From NCBI RefSeq assembly GCF_008000935.1, contig NZ_CP042831.1, positions 558,001-622,000 on the forward strand: a stretch of 64,000 nt of DNA. The letters run 5' to 3'. Under the pieces are notes generated by a model. That model saw only the letters and a program-made list of their open reading frames with translations. It was not told the origin of the DNA and did no database searches. This DNA comes from Flavobacterium alkalisoli. GTDB lineage: Bacteria > Bacteroidota > Bacteroidia > Flavobacteriales > Flavobacteriaceae. Both the position numbers and the translations under genes were made by a program. Of the stretch, positions 37,125-44,792 are shown in pieces (position 1 is the stretch's first letter; each line of letters opens with the position of its first letter).

Positions 37125-37757
37125 TCATTTTGATTTTGTCAGCAGCATTTTAACTGCCAGCCCGGTTAAAACGGAGGCCATAAACCATTTTTGTACCCTT
37201 AACCAAATGGGTTTATCCGCAAACCATTTTGCCATTTTTGCAGCTGAAATTACAATCAGAAAGTTTATGGCAAAACTTATTAGGGTCTGAACGATTCCAA
37301 GCTGAAAGCTCTGACTTAAAACTGAACCATTTTCGGGTTTTATGAACTGCGGAAAAAATGAGAGATAAAACAGTGCCATTTTGGGATTGAGAACATTCGT
37401 CATAAGTCCAATATTAAATAGCTTGAAAGGCCTGTCTTTTTTGAGTTTTTTATTGGCATAAAAAACTTTATTTCCGGACGTTATGGAAGTATATGCCAGA
37501 AATAAAAGATAGCCAACACCCAGAAACTTTACCACCACAAAGGCATAAGGGATGGCAAAAAATATAGCCGTAAGTCCATAAGAAACCATAAGGATATGGA
37601 AAAAGAAACCACACAGCACCCCGAATAAAGAAATAATTCCTGCCTTTTTCCCTTGCGATAATGACCTCGAGATCAGATAAATCATATTGGGCCCGGGTGA
37701 AAGAACCATTAGGAGTGCTGCTACGCCAAATAATAATAAATCATGGATTGGTATCAT
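37125..37757 (-). CDS. LysE/RhtB-family amino-acid exporter
   Basis: A 210-residue inner-membrane transporter with about six hydrophobic segments. The family motif LLMVLSPGPNMIYLISRSLSQGKKAGI is at residues 16-42, then LGVGYLLFLAYTSI and LMTNVLNPKMALFYLSFFPQF, which are typical of LysE/RhtB proteins. Expected to export amino acids or analogues; the substrate is unknown. It is 23 bp downstream of the SRPBCC gene. Confidence 0.88.
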   Translation of the reverse strand: MIPIHDLLLFGVAALLMVLSPGPNMIYLISRSLSQGKKAGIISLFGVLCGFFFHILMVSYGLTAIFFAIPYAFVVVKFLGVGYLLFLAYTSITSGNKVFYANKKLKKDRPFKLFNIGLMTNVLNPKMALFYLSFFPQFIKPENGSVLSQSFQLGIVQTLISFAINFLIVISAAKMAKWFADKPIWLRVQKWFMASVLTGLAVKMLLTKSK

Positions 37758-37780
37758 AATAGTAGTACATCAGTATTGAT

Positions 37781-38193
37781 TTAAAGCTTACCTTCCAGTA
37801 AATCTTTTAACTTTTTTAAATCTTTCTCCACCAATTTAGAATCTTCCATAAATTTTTCATCACTCCTATCAGGTAACTGATAAACAGTAAAGAGCAGTTC
37901 ACTTCCGTTATGATTTTGAAATACCCTCATCGGGTTATAAACTTCAATTCCTGAGGGTAAAATAACCGTATGATCTAAAATACCGAAAATGTTCTTTTCT
38001 ACGAATTTCACTTTTACCAACCCCATAGGCGATTCAGATATCCAATAGTCTGCTTCTTTTCTTATCGAAGCACTCAACCCACTTGCCCAGCTTGGCAAAT
38101 TCTTAGGATTTGAAATATATTCGTAAACCAGGTTTACCGGCTGATCTATAGTCACGCTAAGATTTATTGCCCGATAAGTACTATATTTTTCAT
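37781..38193 (-). pseudogene. SRPBCC-family protein, apparent frameshift next to its start
   Basis: The intact frame (124 residues from a GTG at 38155) encodes a START/SRPBCC ligand-binding fold: VTIDQPVNLVYEYISNPKNLPSWASGL ... ILPSGIEVYNPMRVFQNHNGSELLFTVYQ. Upstream the same frame continues back through EKYSTYRAINLS, the usual first strand, but has no start codon. An ATG at 38191-38193 is followed by five A residues; a sixth A would join it in frame as MKKYSTYRAINLS. So this is either a one-base deletion in a homopolymer, a phase-variable run, a sequencing error, or use of the GTG. Function in the family: binding of hydrophobic ligands. Confidence 0.6.
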
Positions 38194-38269
38194 TTTATAT
38201 GTTTTAAACTGATTGTTTATATTTTAATTTAACGCTTAACTCTTCTTTTTATAGATAGTTCTGACTGCC

Positions 38270-38896
38270 TTATTTTACATTCAGAATTCTGTCGTATATC
38301 TCCTGTTGCGATTTTACAAATAATTCTCCTCCGTACTCTTCATTATCGAGTGAAATGATCTCTATATCGCATACGCCCAAAATAGTAAAAATAGTTTGCA
38401 GGTAATTGGTCTGGAAGTTCATGTGTGCATTGTGTTCTCCTTCAGCATAGCCATTATCTCCTCTGCTTGACAAAATGAACAGTTTTTTATTTTCCAATAA
38501 TCCTACATAATCTCCATCAGGTTCTCCTGATCTGAATTTCCATGTTTCGTTTATCCGCATGATATGATCTATATATGATTTTAAACCGCTAGGGATAGAC
38601 CAGTTATACATCGGTACACCGATGATGTAGATATCTGCTTCCTTTAATTCTTTTATAAGTACATTGCTAAGTTCTAAAGGTTTCTGATTTTCTTCCGTCC
38701 TGTTCTCCACTTTGGTAAAGCTCGCCCCAATCCATTCATTGGTTATATGCGGAATGGGAGTTAAACCCACTTCACGATAGCTGTAGGTGTCTTCAGGATT
38801 TTTTTTTGACCAGGTTTCTACAAATAATTTCGTAAGTGCCCTACTGTTTGAATTTTCGGCCCTTGTACTTGAATTGATTACTAATATTTTTCGCAT
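38270..38896 (-). CDS. FMN-dependent NAD(P)H oxidoreductase (azoreductase/flavodoxin-like)
   Basis: A 208-residue flavodoxin-like fold protein similar to AzoR-type FMN-dependent NADH reductases. The N-terminal phosphate-binding part ILVINSSTRAENSNSRALT, the central VPMYNWSIPSGLKSYIDHIMR (flavin site) and SSRGDNGYAEGEHNAHMNFQTNYLQTIF are all typical. Family reaction: two-electron reduction of quinones or azo compounds. It lies 146 bp past the ECF41-linked gene cluster and may or may not be part of it. Confidence 0.85.
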   Translation of the reverse strand: MRKILVINSSTRAENSNSRALTKLFVETWSKKNPEDTYSYREVGLTPIPHITNEWIGASFTKVENRTEENQKPLELSNVLIKELKEADIYIIGVPMYNWSIPSGLKSYIDHIMRINETWKFRSGEPDGDYVGLLENKKLFILSSRGDNGYAEGEHNAHMNFQTNYLQTIFTILGVCDIEIISLDNEEYGGELFVKSQQEIYDRILNVK

Positions 38897-39042
38897 TTAT
38901 TTTAGTTTAAATTCATTTTCTTGTTTTTACACACTTATCTAAAGCTGTACTATTAACTACACTTTACAGCTGTTTGAATTCATTTCTTCCGGAGGAAAGA
39001 AAAAGCTACATCGCACTTATTGCATTGTGTGCTGACACTATT

Positions 39043-39423
39043 TTACGCTAATTGCATAAAACTGGCACCAATCACTTTTAATTTGTCTTCAATACGTTGC
39101 CAAACCCTAAAATATCTAAACTTTCCCTCTAATGGTGTTCCCATCATTTTCCCTTTTGCGGTCATCGTTACAATTGAAAGGGCGGTATTGCCTGTAATTT
39201 TAATCTCGTTTATTTCAATGGAAGCCTCTTCTATAACTACAGTCTTCGATTTATAGGAGTCTAAATCCATTTTCTTGGTTATAATTTCTCCTGTCGGCGC
39301 AACTGCAATGAGGCCATCTTGCAAAAGTTGGTCAAGTATGTCCGCATTACCTGCAAGCTGGGCCCTAAAAAGTGTGTTTTCCACCTCAATGATCTCCGCT
39401 CTTTGAATCTTCATTTTATCCAT
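39043..39423 (-). CDS. NTF2-like (DUF4440/SnoaL-type) protein
   Basis: 126 residues with the NTF2-like cone fold pattern: EVENTLFRAQLAGNADILDQLLQDGLIAVAPTGEIITKKM, then VVIEEASIEINEIKITGNTALSIVTMTAKGKMMGTPLEGKFRYFRVWQRIEDKLKVIGASF. Such proteins are small enzymes or binding modules. It is the second NTF2-like gene in this cluster, 12 bp after an anchored protein gene. Specific function unknown. Confidence 0.75.
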   Translation of the reverse strand: MDKMKIQRAEIIEVENTLFRAQLAGNADILDQLLQDGLIAVAPTGEIITKKMDLDSYKSKTVVIEEASIEINEIKITGNTALSIVTMTAKGKMMGTPLEGKFRYFRVWQRIEDKLKVIGASFMQLA

Positions 39424-39435
39424 ACTTTAATGGTT

Positions 39436-40035
39436 TTATTGTTTCCAGTTAAGGCTTCCGTTACTATTGAACATTTGGATAGAGGGGTTTCCTAAGCTGT
39501 CAACCTGTAAAATAATTCTGGGTATTTCGTTGGCATCATTCATAATCAAAGCGGCATTTCCATTTTCAGTAATCAGATTAATCCTGTTGGTATTATGCCC
39601 AGGTTTGCCTGAGAGATCTTTGTCATTGATAACCAAGCCTGCCTTAAAATAATTGTCATTTTTATTGTCCTGAACCAACAGGCCGACTGCATCTGCGTTT
39701 TGGTAATCAAACGATAGTGCATTGAGATTGGTGGTTTCATTATCCGTAATGGCCAAACCTCCTCTCTCATCCCCATTTTTATCATAGAAAATAAGACCTG
39801 CCGGTCTGACTGCCCTTTGGTAAATTGTACCATTTATTATCGGAGGCGGAATATTATCCATATTAGAAATAACGATTCTGTTTTTTCCTGTTTTGTCTTT
39901 AATGTTAATCCGCTCCGCGTCCATAAATCCACTCCTGTCATTCAGCAGCATAAAGCTTAAAGCCGACAAGAGTATGACGTTAAATACAAGAAGTGTAAAA
40001 AACAGAATTTTAAAAGTTTTTGATGTTGTCTGCAT
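39436..40035 (-). CDS. Membrane-anchored protein of unknown function
   Basis: 199 residues: one N-terminal hydrophobic helix (FKILFFTLLVFNVILLSALSFMLL) followed by an exported, beta-rich domain with repeated short units that read like I.D..G..R..[IL]...D (INIKDKTGKNRIVISN, LIFYDKNGDERGGLAI, INLITENGNAALIMND, IQMFNSNGSLNWKQ). This suggests a stacked beta structure. No family recognised. Part of the cluster downstream of the ECF41-type promoter. Confidence 0.6.
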   Translation of the reverse strand: MQTTSKTFKILFFTLLVFNVILLSALSFMLLNDRSGFMDAERINIKDKTGKNRIVISNMDNIPPPIINGTIYQRAVRPAGLIFYDKNGDERGGLAITDNETTNLNALSFDYQNADAVGLLVQDNKNDNYFKAGLVINDKDLSGKPGHNTNRINLITENGNAALIMNDANEIPRIILQVDSLGNPSIQMFNSNGSLNWKQ

Positions 40036-40114
40036 AATTTTGGTTTCTCTTTAATTTAATTGATGATGAATGTTGTTTCTAATCCGTTTTGAAGCAACCA
40101 TTTAGTTCAATGTA

Positions 40115-40342
40115 TCATTTGGCTTTTATTTTTTTCATGAATTTGCTTGCTAGTGGTACAATGATTAAGGTTGCAGGATAACTAATGCAGAGGCTTATTG
40201 CGGTAGACTTTACCCAATGCTGCAAAAAATAGTTGTGAAAGCCTTCCGTAATTGCCGTATTGCCAAAAGCCATTACAACAGTCATGAAGAAGGCAACCAG
40301 AAAGTTGAAAATGTAAAACTCATATTTTTGAAAAAATCTCAT
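40115..40342 (-). CDS. DUF2798-family small membrane protein
   Basis: 75 residues with two hydrophobic helices (FNFLVAFFMTVVMAFGNTAI and STAISLCISYPATLIIVPLA) and a basic end, matching the DUF2798 pattern of two-helix inner-membrane proteins with a conserved Pro in the second helix. Function unknown. 21 bp downstream of the putative outer-membrane protein gene. Confidence 0.72.
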   Translation of the reverse strand: MRFFQKYEFYIFNFLVAFFMTVVMAFGNTAITEGFHNYFLQHWVKSTAISLCISYPATLIIVPLASKFMKKIKAK

Positions 40343-40363
40343 ATAAATTGGTAGTTCATCTTT

Positions 40364-41038
40364 TTAGTTAAACATGTTGACGGATAAGAACGCGCCGTAG
40401 TTTTCTTTCGTAATTTTTTCCGGACCAAACGCATCCCAATTAGACCCCAAACCAAAACTGAGGTCCCTATAACTTAGCCCGGCTCTTAGCATAAGATAGC
40501 TTCTGGCATGCCTCCCATCCGAAATGGTTTGATCGTACAGTCCCTGCGCTCTGGAATAAACCCTCCATACATCATTGATTGCGGGCTTGTATTCCACCAT
40601 GGCAAAGCCTTCAATAATACTGCCTTCATCAAAACCGATCAATCGGGGGCTTACCATAAATACAAGTATTTCGGACACCTTTGCATACATCAATGCCGTT
40701 GTAGGGCGCAATCCGGTTACCGGGGTATAATGAACTCCTCCAAAGACACTTACTCCTTTCAGCACATCAAACTTTAGGTTTACCTGATTCATGGCATCCT
40801 GAGATAACTTTTCACTCCATTTCGATGAAATATTGGTAACACTAAAGAATCCTAATCGGGAAATATCACGGAATTCTTTATTTATAATCATTTGCGATGC
40901 ATAACCATTATTGCCTGCCAACACCTCCATTATTACAGGAGAACCTTGTTTTTGCTCAACGGGGGCTGTTTGAGCGCTTAAAATAACAGGGGAGATCAAC
41001 AAAGTGACAAATGCAGACTGCTTAAATAGCTTTTCCAT
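40364..41038 (-). CDS. Exported protein, probable outer-membrane barrel
   Basis: 224 residues: signal peptide ending LSAQ (MEKLFKQSAFVTLLISPVILSAQ), then alternating beta strands (INKEFRDISRLGFFSVTNISSKW, VNLKFDVLKGVSVFGGVHYTP, SYLMLRAGLSYRDLSFGLGSNWDAFGP) ending in FLSVNMFN, the aromatic end common to outer-membrane barrels. No named family recognised. It lies 10 bp after an NTF2-like gene. Confidence 0.6.
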   Translation of the reverse strand: MEKLFKQSAFVTLLISPVILSAQTAPVEQKQGSPVIMEVLAGNNGYASQMIINKEFRDISRLGFFSVTNISSKWSEKLSQDAMNQVNLKFDVLKGVSVFGGVHYTPVTGLRPTTALMYAKVSEILVFMVSPRLIGFDEGSIIEGFAMVEYKPAINDVWRVYSRAQGLYDQTISDGRHARSYLMLRAGLSYRDLSFGLGSNWDAFGPEKITKENYGAFLSVNMFN

Positions 41039-41048
41039 TAATTCTGTT

Positions 41049-41408
41049 TTAGTTTTTCATCTCAATTTGAGGGATGTTAGTGATGACCTGCCATTGACCA
41101 TTCTCAAGTACACAGATTATTGTCGATCTGAATAGTAATTGTGCGCTTTCCAGTACTGTCTCTGACATGGCAATATTTCCCATTTGATGAATACTTTCAT
41201 ATTTTATTGTCCGAGGGTGACCACCGAATTTTTTAGTTTTAACCAAATCAATGTATTGTTCTTTTGAGAAGATAAAAATCCCGGACTTTTCAAAGAATCC
41301 CTCCTGAATATTTTGATAGTTCGGGTGCAGTATCTGGTCAAGGAGTATTGTATCGTTTTTATCGCCGCCTTTTACGAAGGTTTCGATGGCTTTTTTAATT
41401 TCTTCCAT
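41049..41408 (-). CDS. NTF2-like nuclear-transport-factor-fold protein
   Basis: 119 residues with an NTF2/SnoaL pattern: IKKAIETFVKGGDKNDTILLDQILHPNYQNIQEGFFEKSGIFIFSKEQYIDLVKTKKFGG, then an AMSETVLESAQLLFRSTIICVLENGQWQVITNIPQIE strand set. It resembles putative lumazine-binding NTF2-like proteins (DUF4878/SnoaL). The ECF41 sigma factor encoded nearby also carries a SnoaL-like domain, so both may sense related ligands; inference. Confidence 0.75.
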   Translation of the reverse strand: MEEIKKAIETFVKGGDKNDTILLDQILHPNYQNIQEGFFEKSGIFIFSKEQYIDLVKTKKFGGHPRTIKYESIHQMGNIAMSETVLESAQLLFRSTIICVLENGQWQVITNIPQIEMKN

Positions 41409-41459
41409 GTGTTGTTGTATTTAAAATGTTTATTACTCTTTGTTTCCGTATTGCACCTT

Positions 41460-41822
41460 TTAGGAGGTACCATCAATTAAAAAACAGTTGGTGTTTTTAA
41501 TACTGAGTTGTGAAATCAAACTGGCTTTCAGGGAAGATGGCAGGCAGGAGCTAGTTGGTTTGGTGATAAGAATTTCATCATACAGATGTAATCCTTTAAT
41601 TAAGATATCAGACTGTTCTGATAAATCAGACGAATTAGGATGGTCATAAAAACCTTCTACCGGTTTATGACTGGGATGCCGGATTAGACTTTTGGCAAGA
41701 TCCTGTTCAATGAATTTTGCGTCAGGGCCACATTTCTTCTTTTCTTTAACAAAATCCACTGCTTTTTGCGGCAGATAATTTTCTTTACGCAAGCTGCTAT
41801 TAATTCTTGGCAATGTGTTCAT
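41460..41822 (-). CDS. Small protein of unknown function under an ECF41-type promoter
   Basis: 120 residues from the ATG reading MNTLPRINSSLRKENYL. The longer frame to 41852 must be wrong if the promoter at 41841-41868 is real, as that start would precede the transcript. The protein is soluble and charged, with three cysteines (KKCGPD, SSCLPS, TNCFL) and no signal peptide. I recognise no family. It is the first gene of the putative sigma-controlled operon. Confidence 0.6.
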   Translation of the reverse strand: MNTLPRINSSLRKENYLPQKAVDFVKEKKKCGPDAKFIEQDLAKSLIRHPSHKPVEGFYDHPNSSDLSEQSDILIKGLHLYDEILITKPTSSCLPSSLKASLISQLSIKNTNCFLIDGTS

Positions 41823-41840
41823 CTTATTTACTTTCTTATA

Positions 41841-41868
41841 AGACAAAATCACATTGTGAAACGTGACA
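41841..41868 (-). promoter_or_regulatory. ECF41-type promoter before the small-protein/NTF2 operon
   Basis: Minus-strand TGTCACG (41862-41868), 15 bp, TTGTCT (41841-41846). It has the same two boxes with the same spacing as the copy before the sigma gene, and fits the published ECF41 form TGTCACA-N16-CGTC except for the first -10 base. Confidence 0.72.
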
Positions 41869-41884
41869 ATAAACTAATCAATAA

Positions 41885-42721
41885 TTAAAAAGGCATGAGT
41901 TTCTCCGGGTCAACTACTGAAAAAATATTTATGATTCTTCCTTTTTGATTTAATTCAAATATCTGGCAATTCATCAACTGTGAACCTTCGTAGAACAGTA
42001 ATGCAGGTTGATGATTAATCGTGTCGATCTTTATATCAAACCCTTTTTGATAATACTCAAAAACATATGTTATAAGTTTCAACGTTTCTTCTATACCCGA
42101 AGTTAATTGTGCTACCACATTTATTTTTGTTCCACCGTCTGCAAGAACACGTACTTCCTCAGAAAGCATTTGTTCTAAGGTTTTAACGTCGCCCGTACGA
42201 ATTGCAGTTATATATTTCTCCAGATAACCTGTCTCCTTTGCAGAGATTATAGCAAGTTTAGGTCTGTTTTGTTTTAGTTTCTTTTTGGCTCTTGTTAGTA
42301 GTTGTCTTGAATTCTCCACAGAAAGAGCCAGAACATTTGCAATTTCTTCATGATTATAATCAAATGTTTCTTTTAGTAGAAAAACAGCCCTTTCTTTAGT
42401 ATTTAATACATCCAGCAAAACAAGCATCGAATAGCTGAGAATCTCTTCAATCTCAATTTTACTCTCTCCGTGATTGTTTATAATTGGTTCGGGAAGGGAA
42501 ATTCTGTGGCTTCTTTCCCGGTCGCTTTTCTTTTTTAAGTTTATCGCCTGGTTAATAACCGATTTTATTAAATAGGCATTCTGATTCGAAATTGAAGTGG
42601 TTTCTATTTCATTAAATTTTATCAAAACATCCTGAATCACATCCTGGCTGTCAGCAATATTCCCCAAGATGTTATAAGCATAAGGAAATAAATTTTTCAT
42701 TAGTATTTTCAAATCTTCCAT
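41885..42721 (-). CDS. ECF41-type RNA polymerase sigma factor with SnoaL-like C-terminal domain
   Basis: A 278-residue sigma factor: region 2 (~5-75, DSQDVIQDVLIKFNEIE), region 4 (~95-152, TKERAVFLLKETFDYNHEEIANVLALSVENSRQLLTRAKKKL) and a C-terminal NTF2/SnoaL-like extension (~165-275). The extension has the ECF41 marks: DGGTK at 195-199 (DGGGK consensus) and DPEKL at 271-275 (NPDKL consensus). In ECF41 proteins this fused domain tunes activity and replaces a separate anti-sigma factor. A matching promoter stands before its own gene and before the next operon, so autoregulation is expected. Confidence 0.88.
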   Translation of the reverse strand: MEDLKILMKNLFPYAYNILGNIADSQDVIQDVLIKFNEIETTSISNQNAYLIKSVINQAINLKKKSDRERSHRISLPEPIINNHGESKIEIEEILSYSMLVLLDVLNTKERAVFLLKETFDYNHEEIANVLALSVENSRQLLTRAKKKLKQNRPKLAIISAKETGYLEKYITAIRTGDVKTLEQMLSEEVRVLADGGTKINVVAQLTSGIEETLKLITYVFEYYQKGFDIKIDTINHQPALLFYEGSQLMNCQIFELNQKGRIINIFSVVDPEKLMPF

Positions 42722-42738
42722 TACAACATTTTTCAGAT

Positions 42739-42766
42739 AGACAATCCTATAAGGAAAAACGTGACA
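42739..42766 (-). promoter_or_regulatory. ECF41-type promoter before the sigma gene (autoregulatory)
   Basis: Minus-strand TGTCACG (42760-42766), 15 bp, TTGTCT (42739-42744). The transcript would begin about 10 nt before the ATG at 42721, so its leader is very short. Confidence 0.72.
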
Positions 42767-42914
42767 TGACTACTCAACCTTTTTTCTTTACAGCCTTTTA
42801 TAATGATTTAGAGTATTTCTGAATCAATAGAACATTCGTTAGAACATGTTCAAATTATGTAATTGTAAAACATTAGCTCATCTTCAATGGTTCTAACTTA
42901 CTTGACATAAATAG

Positions 42915-43628
42915 CTAATTTTCTGTTTTTTTCAAACGCAAAATGCGTGAGGTATTACTGAGCCCCTCATAACAAAAAATTGCCCCGTCCAGATTGGACT
43001 GTATCCCCAGGATTATTTTTATAACCTCACTAGCTTGCTGGCATCCTATTATTCCACATATCGTACTGATTATTCCTGAGACACTGCAATTGTTTTGTGA
43101 TTCAAAAATTAGATCTGATTCGCTAAAAACATCATTTAAACCTATCCGGGATTTACCGTGCAAAACTGTTACATAACCTTCCCATCCCCTCACTGCCCCG
43201 TAGAGCAGGCTTTTACTTAAAATCTTGCAGGTTTTGTCCAGCAACAGTCGTGTATCTACATTATCGGTGCAGTCACAAATTAAATCATAATCTCCGATAA
43301 TACCAGTAGCATTTTCTGATGTTAGTTCAACCTGGTGGCAAATAATTTTTATTTCAGGATTTTGGTTTCTAAGTCTGGCCGACAATACTTCAGTCTTACG
43401 CTTACCTATATCTTCAGGGGTGAAAGCAAACTGACGGTGAAGGTTTGTTTGCTGAATAATATCAAAATCGACCAATCCCAGCGTGCCTATTCCCATAGCG
43501 GCAAGATATGTCGCAACCGGGGTACCCAGACCACCTGTCCCCACGATAAGAATCTTTGCCTTACTCAGCCTGGCTTGCCCACCGACACCAAATTCACTCA
43601 CCAGATTTTGCTGTAGATATCTCATCAC
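42915..43628 (-). CDS. HesA/MoeB/ThiF-family E1-like protein
   Basis: 237 residues of the ubiquitin-activating-like (ThiF/MoeB) family. The start RYLQQNLVSEFGVGGQARL, the ATP-binding GTGGLGTPVATYLA (about residues 31-44), the Asp in LVDFDIIQQTNLHRQ and the DCTDNVDTRLLLDK motif are all in place. The two Cys-x-x-Cys zinc pairs of ThiF/MoeB are missing. Family reaction: adenylation of a sulfur-carrier protein C-terminus. No thiS, moaD or other thiamine genes are nearby. So the partner is unknown; it may be a stray or specialised copy within the island. Confidence 0.82.
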   Translation of the reverse strand: MMRYLQQNLVSEFGVGGQARLSKAKILIVGTGGLGTPVATYLAAMGIGTLGLVDFDIIQQTNLHRQFAFTPEDIGKRKTEVLSARLRNQNPEIKIICHQVELTSENATGIIGDYDLICDCTDNVDTRLLLDKTCKILSKSLLYGAVRGWEGYVTVLHGKSRIGLNDVFSESDLIFESQNNCSVSGIISTICGIIGCQQASEVIKIILGIQSNLDGAIFCYEGLSNTSRILRLKKTEN

Positions 43629-43685
43629 TATCTGTTTATCTGCGATGTAATAGTGCTGTCTGTGATCTTGTCATCTGCTGCAAGT

Positions 43686-43718
43686 AAAAAGGCCTTCGAT
43701 AATATTACTGAAAGGCCG
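43686..43718 (-). terminator. Terminator after the peroxiredoxin-like gene
   Basis: Minus-strand GGCCTTTCAGTAATATTATC-GAAGGCC stem followed by TTTTT. The rest of the 214-bp gap shows no other feature. Confidence 0.65.
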
Positions 43719-43842
43719 CTATCACCTTCAAAATGCCATACTTACATTCGTATGAGTTGACTTGAAAACAATATAATTATATGTAAAAAATATAAATAAA
43801 AAATGGTAGTTGAACTCCAATTTTGGAAGCCGCTAATAAATC

Positions 43843-44505
43843 TTATCTATATTTTAAATGGTTTATGATTTCAGAAACTTCTACACGATTTCTGTAATCG
43901 CCACCTATAGATTTTGCAAAAGAAACGGTTAAGTCTTTTTCAATAACAAAAACTGCAGGAATTGGTAACTCTCTTGAGTCGTCAGAATAGTGGGAGTTAA
44001 AATCTAATCCGAGTTCATTCATTGTATTTAATGGTTCATCTGCATTTCTAAAAACGGTTGTAAATTTTCTTGCTACAATATTTCCATTGTCGCTTAACAC
44101 CTCGAAATTAAGTTCATTTTTCTCTTTTATATTTAATGACTCATCAGGAGTTTGTGGAGAGATGGCAACTAATTCTGCTCCTAAATCGTGAATTTGGTCC
44201 AAGTATTTTTGGTAATAAGCTAACTGTAAATTGCAGTACGGACACCAAGAGCCTCGGTAGAATGTTAGCACAACCTTTCCTTTTTCAAGTAATTCTGATA
44301 GCGTTATCATATTACCCGTTGCATTAACAAGTGAAAAGTCCGGCGCTTTGTCACCTGCTTGTAGCTTTACAATGGACTTGTGGTTCTGTTGAAGGTTCTC
44401 GGCATCCTTATCAAATATTGAAAGTGTTTCTTTGGGAAGCATCGCCGCTAAATCATCACGCAAGTCTTGTAAGTTTTCTTTATAGGTTTTTTTTCCTGTA
44501 TTCAT
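43843..44505 (-). CDS. Peroxiredoxin-like (AhpC/TSA superfamily) protein
   Basis: 220 residues. After a helical N-terminus comes the thioredoxin-like peroxiredoxin core: AGDKAPDFSLVNATGNMITLSELLEKGKVVLTFYRGSWCPYCNLQLAYYQKYLDQI, with Cys-Pro-Tyr-Cys in place of the TxxC of classical AhpC. The segments VAISPQTPDESL and VEVSEIINHLKYR follow. This WCPYC subgroup is found in many bacteria; the reaction is probably peroxide or thiol oxidoreduction. The 287-bp gap upstream (44506-44792) is AT-rich; I see no promoter or RNA in it. Confidence 0.85.
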   Translation of the reverse strand: MNTGKKTYKENLQDLRDDLAAMLPKETLSIFDKDAENLQQNHKSIVKLQAGDKAPDFSLVNATGNMITLSELLEKGKVVLTFYRGSWCPYCNLQLAYYQKYLDQIHDLGAELVAISPQTPDESLNIKEKNELNFEVLSDNGNIVARKFTTVFRNADEPLNTMNELGLDFNSHYSDDSRELPIPAVFVIEKDLTVSFAKSIGGDYRNRVEVSEIINHLKYR

Positions 44506-44792
44506 TTTAATTTATTTAAGTTAAGGTAAAATTGATAAGGCAAAGTGCGGTGATTTGCCAGCTTTTAAAATGAAATAGATTAAGATTATCTTGAATCTAT
44601 GACAATACCCAATGAATAAACTTGTAACCAAACTCTCCTTTTAAATTAATTTAAGTTTCTTAGCCAACTTAAAAACAATTTGACGAATAGACTGGCTCAA
44701 ATCATTTATCTCATTACTATTGCGGTTACAAGCTTATACCTGGAGTTATTAAATATTTATCTCTTTTAAAGCGAATAAATTAGGTGTCCCGC

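Noticed and set aside
42842..42851. GAACATGTTC perfect palindrome between the thiF-like and sigma genes
   Set aside because: Ten-base palindrome seen once, not near a promoter I can identify; may be chance.
44621..44732. CTTGTAACC and GGTTACAAG as a long-range inverted repeat before the peroxiredoxin gene
   Set aside because: Arms are 9 bp and ~95 bp apart in AT-rich DNA; not distinctive enough to call a regulatory or mobile-element end.
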